From JAKACA01 sp050008715 (lineage in GTDB: Bacteria; Actinomycetota; Acidimicrobiia; Acidimicrobiales; Bog-793), in NCBI GenBank assembly GCA_050008715.1, contig JBEKMC010000079.1:1-16275 (forward strand): 16,275 nt of DNA, read 5' to 3'. The position numbers were made by a program, and so were the translations under genes. Under the pieces are notes generated by a model, which saw only the letters and a program-made list of their open reading frames with translations, was not told the DNA's origin and did no database searches. Positions 14,601 to 16,275 of the stretch are shown here, one piece after another. Positions within the stretch are counted from its first letter, which is position 1. The number at the start of each line of letters is the position of its first letter.

Positions 14601-16148
14601 CTCGCGAGCAAGCAGGTGGATCCGGGAGAGCCGGGGGGCGAGCCGCTCGCCGAGGACGTGCTCGTGGCCGCCGTGCGCGGCCACCTCGAGGTCAGCGAGC
14701 CGCTCACGATGGAGGATCTCGCCGACCGGATCGGTCTCGGTGAGGCACGCCTCGGTGAGGTGCGCACCGCCATCGCCCGGCTCGAGGGTGAGGGTTCCGT
14801 GCTCCAGTGCCACGTCGGCGACGACCCCAAGGACCGCTATTCGGCCCGCCACTTGCTCATGCGCATCCATGCCGCTTCCCGCGACCGCTCGCGACGTTCC
14901 GTGGAGACGTGCTCTGCTCAGCAGCTCATGAGCTTCCTAGTGGCCTGGCAGCACGTCGGGCCCGGGAACCGGCTGGTCGGCTCGGGTGGTCTCTCGGAGG
15001 TCGTCGAGCAGTTGCAGGGCGTCGAGGCGGCCGTCGAGTCCTGGGAATCCGCCATCCTGCCGGCTCGGGTTGCCGGGTATCAGGCGGCCCTGCTCGACGA
15101 GCTGTGCAATCGGGGCGAGGTGGGTTTCGGGCGGCTCGCCCTGCGGGCACCCGAGAGTCTCAACGGGATCGGGGAAGCGACAGATCGCCGGCGACCGGGC
15201 GCCACGCCGTCGCCGGCGACACCGGTCGGGCTGTTCCGCCGGGAGGATCTGGACTGGTTGCTGGCCGTCGTCCGAGCTGGTGCCGTGCCGGAGCTGCCGA
15301 CACTGGGAGCATCCGCCGACGTGCTCGCAGCCCTCGGTGAGCGCGGTGCCCTCTTCCTCACCGACTTGTGCACCGCCACCGGGCGGATGCCCATCGAGGT
15401 CGCTGATGCGCTCTGGGACGGGATCGCCCGGGGCCTCGTGACCGCCGACGGTTTCCAGGCCGTGCGCTCGTTGCTCGGTGGCAGAGGACGCCTTGGTCAC
15501 CTCGTTCGCGACCCTGGTGCCGGCGACGCTGGTGCCGGCGGCCCTGGCGCCGGCGGCATCGCGTCGGGGCAGAGAAGCCGCCAGGGCTTGCCGCGGCCCG
15601 GCCGCCCTCGGCCCCGCCTGCGGCCGGCGCTCACCGGCGGGCGCTGGTCCCTCCTTGGTGGCGGTCGCGGCGCCCTCTCACCGGCGACCGCCGACCTCCG
15701 CACGGGCTCGATACCCGAGGGATACGACGACGACGAGTTGGCGGAGGCGATGGCCGGCCAGCTCCTCCACCGCTGGGGTGTCGTCTTCCGGGACCTCGTT
15801 GCCCGCGAGCTCATCGGCATCGGCTGGCGGGACGTGCTCTGGGCGCTGCGGCGGCTGGAGGCGCGAGGCGTCGTCCGTGGTGGCCGCTTCGTGAGCGGCT
15901 TCACCGGCGAGCAGTTTGCTTTGCCGGACGCGTACGAGCAGCTGCGCTCGATGGCGGCGCGTGGGCCGGCCGGCCACACGGTTCGTCTGTCGGCTGCCGA
16001 CCCGCTCAACCTCACCGGTGTGATCCTGCCCGGCCCGCGCATCCCTGCGGTCCGGACCCGCACGATCGTCGTCTCCGACGGCGCCGTCACGGACGGCGCC
16101 GTCGAGTCCGTGCGAGGCGCCTCGCGAGCGAGCGACCGAGCCGGTTGA
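11601..16148 (+). CDS. lhr: Lhr-type ATP-dependent 3'-5' DNA helicase
   Basis: Lhr (large helicase-related) proteins are ATP-driven helicases that move 3' to 5' on single-stranded DNA and unwind RNA:DNA hybrids; in mycobacteria lhr responds to DNA damage. From GTG 11601 the product is 1515 aa, close to the ~1500 of mycobacterial Lhr. Motifs in order are Walker A APTGSGKT (57-64), DEIH (182-185), LSATQRP (234-240) and motif VI QRVGRAQH (397-404). Large winged-helix and Lhr-specific C-terminal regions follow, ending with the conserved GRWSLL, HRWGVVFRDL and GRFVSGFTGEQFALP. The ATG at 11553 is an alternative start, but the TATGCT -10 favours 11601. The open frame extends further upstream, antisense to hbd, and that part is a shadow. 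Residues ~1294-1350 form a Gly/Ala/Pro/Arg-rich linker with a nucleotide repeat. The last ~35 residues look non-conserved. Confidence 0.95.
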   Translation: MAGSSRSEPVLEQSDPLAGFHPAVAEWFRRTYPGGPTEAQALGWGAVAAGKDTLIAAPTGSGKTLAAFLVAINRCYQAAAWGEGRRGTDVVYVSPLRALTVDVAQNLERPLAEIAEVARELGHVVPDVRVAVRNGDTSQSDRAAMIRNRPEIVVTTPESLYLLLTSVRGRELLGTVRTVIVDEIHALARDKRGSHLALSLERLDAVVEAHERRPAEQQTLPELPGGDRPVRIGLSATQRPISTIAQLLVGSGPGRVGAEGIPQCTVVDVGHRRALDIAIELPDDELGAVSTHEQMDVVLERIAEHVRAHRTTLVFVNTRRMAERVAHRLGELVGEDLVQAHHGSLSMDRRLRVESRLRAGDLKAVVATASLELGIDVGPVELVCQIASPRAISTWLQRVGRAQHHVGGTPTGRLYPLTRDELVECTALFTAVRRAELDATVPPVAPLDILAQQIVAEVAAAGPDGIGVDALLALVRRATPYAGLERERYDEVLELVSEGVVTGRGRRGAYVHFDRVNDVLRPRRGARLTATTSGGAIPEVADYRVVLEPDEAFVGTVNEDWAIESMAGDVFLLGSHTWRIRRIESGTVRVVDAEGASPSVPFWLGEAPARTDELSRSVSLLREDIERWLAKSTGAAVEWLKEAAGVDARAAEQVVAYLATAKAELGALPTTDRLVVERFFDDTGGMQLVLHSPRGARINRGLGLALRKRFCRSFDFELQAAASDDSVVLSLGPQHSFPLSDVVGYLSPTTVRETLVQAMLPTPIFGARWRWNLSRSLVAPRFRGSRHLPPAIQRMEADDLMAAIFPMLAACQENVSGPIVIPDHPVVRQTVDDCCTEAMDLAGLVAFLERLRSGEVETRFVDAVAPSILSEEILNGRPYTFLDDAPLEERRTRSVQLRRGVPVQATDLGHLDPEIVGRVAEQARPELRDAEELHDLLDSLVLAEPDRDWEAWFQRLVTDGRALEARLGAAPASVRRWAVIERRAALEAMFPGATFEPDVRLASKQVDPGEPGGEPLAEDVLVAAVRGHLEVSEPLTMEDLADRIGLGEARLGEVRTAIARLEGEGSVLQCHVGDDPKDRYSARHLLMRIHAASRDRSRRSVETCSAQQLMSFLVAWQHVGPGNRLVGSGGLSEVVEQLQGVEAAVESWESAILPARVAGYQAALLDELCNRGEVGFGRLALRAPESLNGIGEATDRRRPGATPSPATPVGLFRREDLDWLLAVVRAGAVPELPTLGASADVLAALGERGALFLTDLCTATGRMPIEVADALWDGIARGLVTADGFQAVRSLLGGRGRLGHLVRDPGAGDAGAGGPGAGGIASGQRSRQGLPRPGRPRPRLRPALTGGRWSLLGGGRGALSPATADLRTGSIPEGYDDDELAEAMAGQLLHRWGVVFRDLVARELIGIGWRDVLWALRRLEARGVVRGGRFVSGFTGEQFALPDAYEQLRSMAARGPAGHTVRLSAADPLNLTGVILPGPRIPAVRTRTIVVSDGAVTDGAVESVRGASRASDRAG
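15511..15555 (+). repeat. Three imperfect 15-bp tandem repeats inside lhr
   Basis: The units ACCCTGGTGCCGGCG, ACGCTGGTGCCGGCG and GCCCTGGCGCCGGCG (15511-15525, 15526-15540, 15541-15555) encode a Gly/Ala/Pro-rich stretch (PGAGDAGAGGPGAGG) in the linker before the conserved C-terminal domain. Each unit is a multiple of three, so copy-number change would keep the frame. This suggests slippage in a flexible, tolerant linker. Confidence 0.8.
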
Positions 16149-16158
16149 TCCCCAAACG

Positions 16159-16183
16159 GGCGGACCGGCCCCGGTGGTCCGCC
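16159..16183 (+). terminator. Candidate terminator hairpin of lhr
   Basis: GGCGGACC (16159-16166) pairs perfectly with GGTCCGCC (16176-16183) around a 9-nt loop, 10 bases after the lhr stop. There is no T-run, as with the other hairpins here. Confidence 0.5.
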
Positions 16184-16217
16184 GCATCCAGGTCCGGCCT
16201 GCGGCCCGGCCGCCTGA

Positions 16218-16261
16218 CCCTGAGACGGCTCGGGGTTCGGTCCCTGAGACGGGTCAGGGAC
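16218..16261. repeat. Direct and inverted repeat, possible dispersed extragenic palindrome
   Basis: CCCTGAGACGG occurs twice, at 16218-16228 and 16242-16252, 24 bases apart. The second copy is part of a perfect 8-bp inverted repeat, GTCCCTGA (16240-16247) with TCAGGGAC (16254-16261) around a 6-nt loop. CTGACCC (16214-16220) can alternatively pair with GGGTCAG (16251-16257). The structure lies in noncoding DNA at the window end and looks like a REP-type element, but copy number elsewhere is unknown. Confidence 0.6.
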
Positions 16262-16275
16262 GTGGTCACGCCCCT

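Overview
This window is high-GC chromosomal DNA from an actinobacterium. The gene set and protein styles (an ffs-dnaX-ybaB-recR block, a mycobacterial-size Lhr helicase, several apparently leaderless starts, GTG starts) fit Actinomycetota. A deep lineage such as Acidimicrobiia is my best guess, but that placement is inference. I see no mobile element, tRNA, rRNA or CRISPR array. The genes are tightly packed and look like host core metabolism and DNA maintenance.

Layout. (1) 1-3416, plus strand: the small signal recognition particle RNA (from base 1; its 5' end may lie just outside), then dnaX (clamp-loader tau/gamma), an unusually long acidic YbaB/EbfC-family protein and recR. dnaX/ybaB overlap by one base and ybaB/recR abut, so they look like one translationally coupled operon. 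(2) 3578-4762, minus: an acetyl-CoA acetyltransferase. (3) 4889-6642, plus: crotonyl-CoA carboxylase/reductase (ccr) overlapping an ethylmalonyl/methylmalonyl-CoA epimerase. (4) 6719-8628, plus: an acyl-CoA carboxylase beta (carboxyltransferase) subunit overlapping a 95-residue Trp-rich protein that may be an epsilon-like partner. (5) 8676-11498, minus: ethylmalonyl-CoA mutase (ecm/meaA) behind 3-hydroxybutyryl-CoA dehydrogenase (hbd), 9 bases apart. (6) 11601-16148, plus: an Lhr-type ATP-dependent helicase. (7) 16149-16275: a hairpin terminator and a palindromic repeat that may be a dispersed extragenic element.

The centre of the window encodes most of the upper ethylmalonyl-CoA pathway. Thiolase makes acetoacetyl-CoA, Hbd reduces it to 3-hydroxybutyryl-CoA, and after a dehydration (no crotonase here) Ccr reductively carboxylates crotonyl-CoA to ethylmalonyl-CoA. 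The epimerase supplies the other epimer and Ecm rearranges it to methylsuccinyl-CoA. Genes for the lower half (methylsuccinyl-CoA dehydrogenase, mesaconyl-CoA hydratase, malyl-CoA lyase) and a biotin-carboxylase alpha subunit are not in the window. The acyl-CoA carboxylase could handle the propionyl-CoA released by the pathway, or acetyl-CoA.

The regulatory sequence is the most interesting part. Three start codons (ccr, hbd, lhr) are preceded by a TANNNT hexamer followed by exactly six bases, the spacing expected for leaderless mRNAs; the carboxylase gene has a similar arrangement with eight bases. A perfect CCGAAC-N4-GTTCGG inverted repeat, close to the Gram-positive LexA (SOS) box core, ends one base before the lhr -10 hexamer. 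A separate perfect palindrome lies near the -35 position of hbd. No single undescribed multi-gene system stands out. The best leads are these promoters, the small carboxylase-linked protein, and specificity-residue changes in Hbd and the carboxylase.
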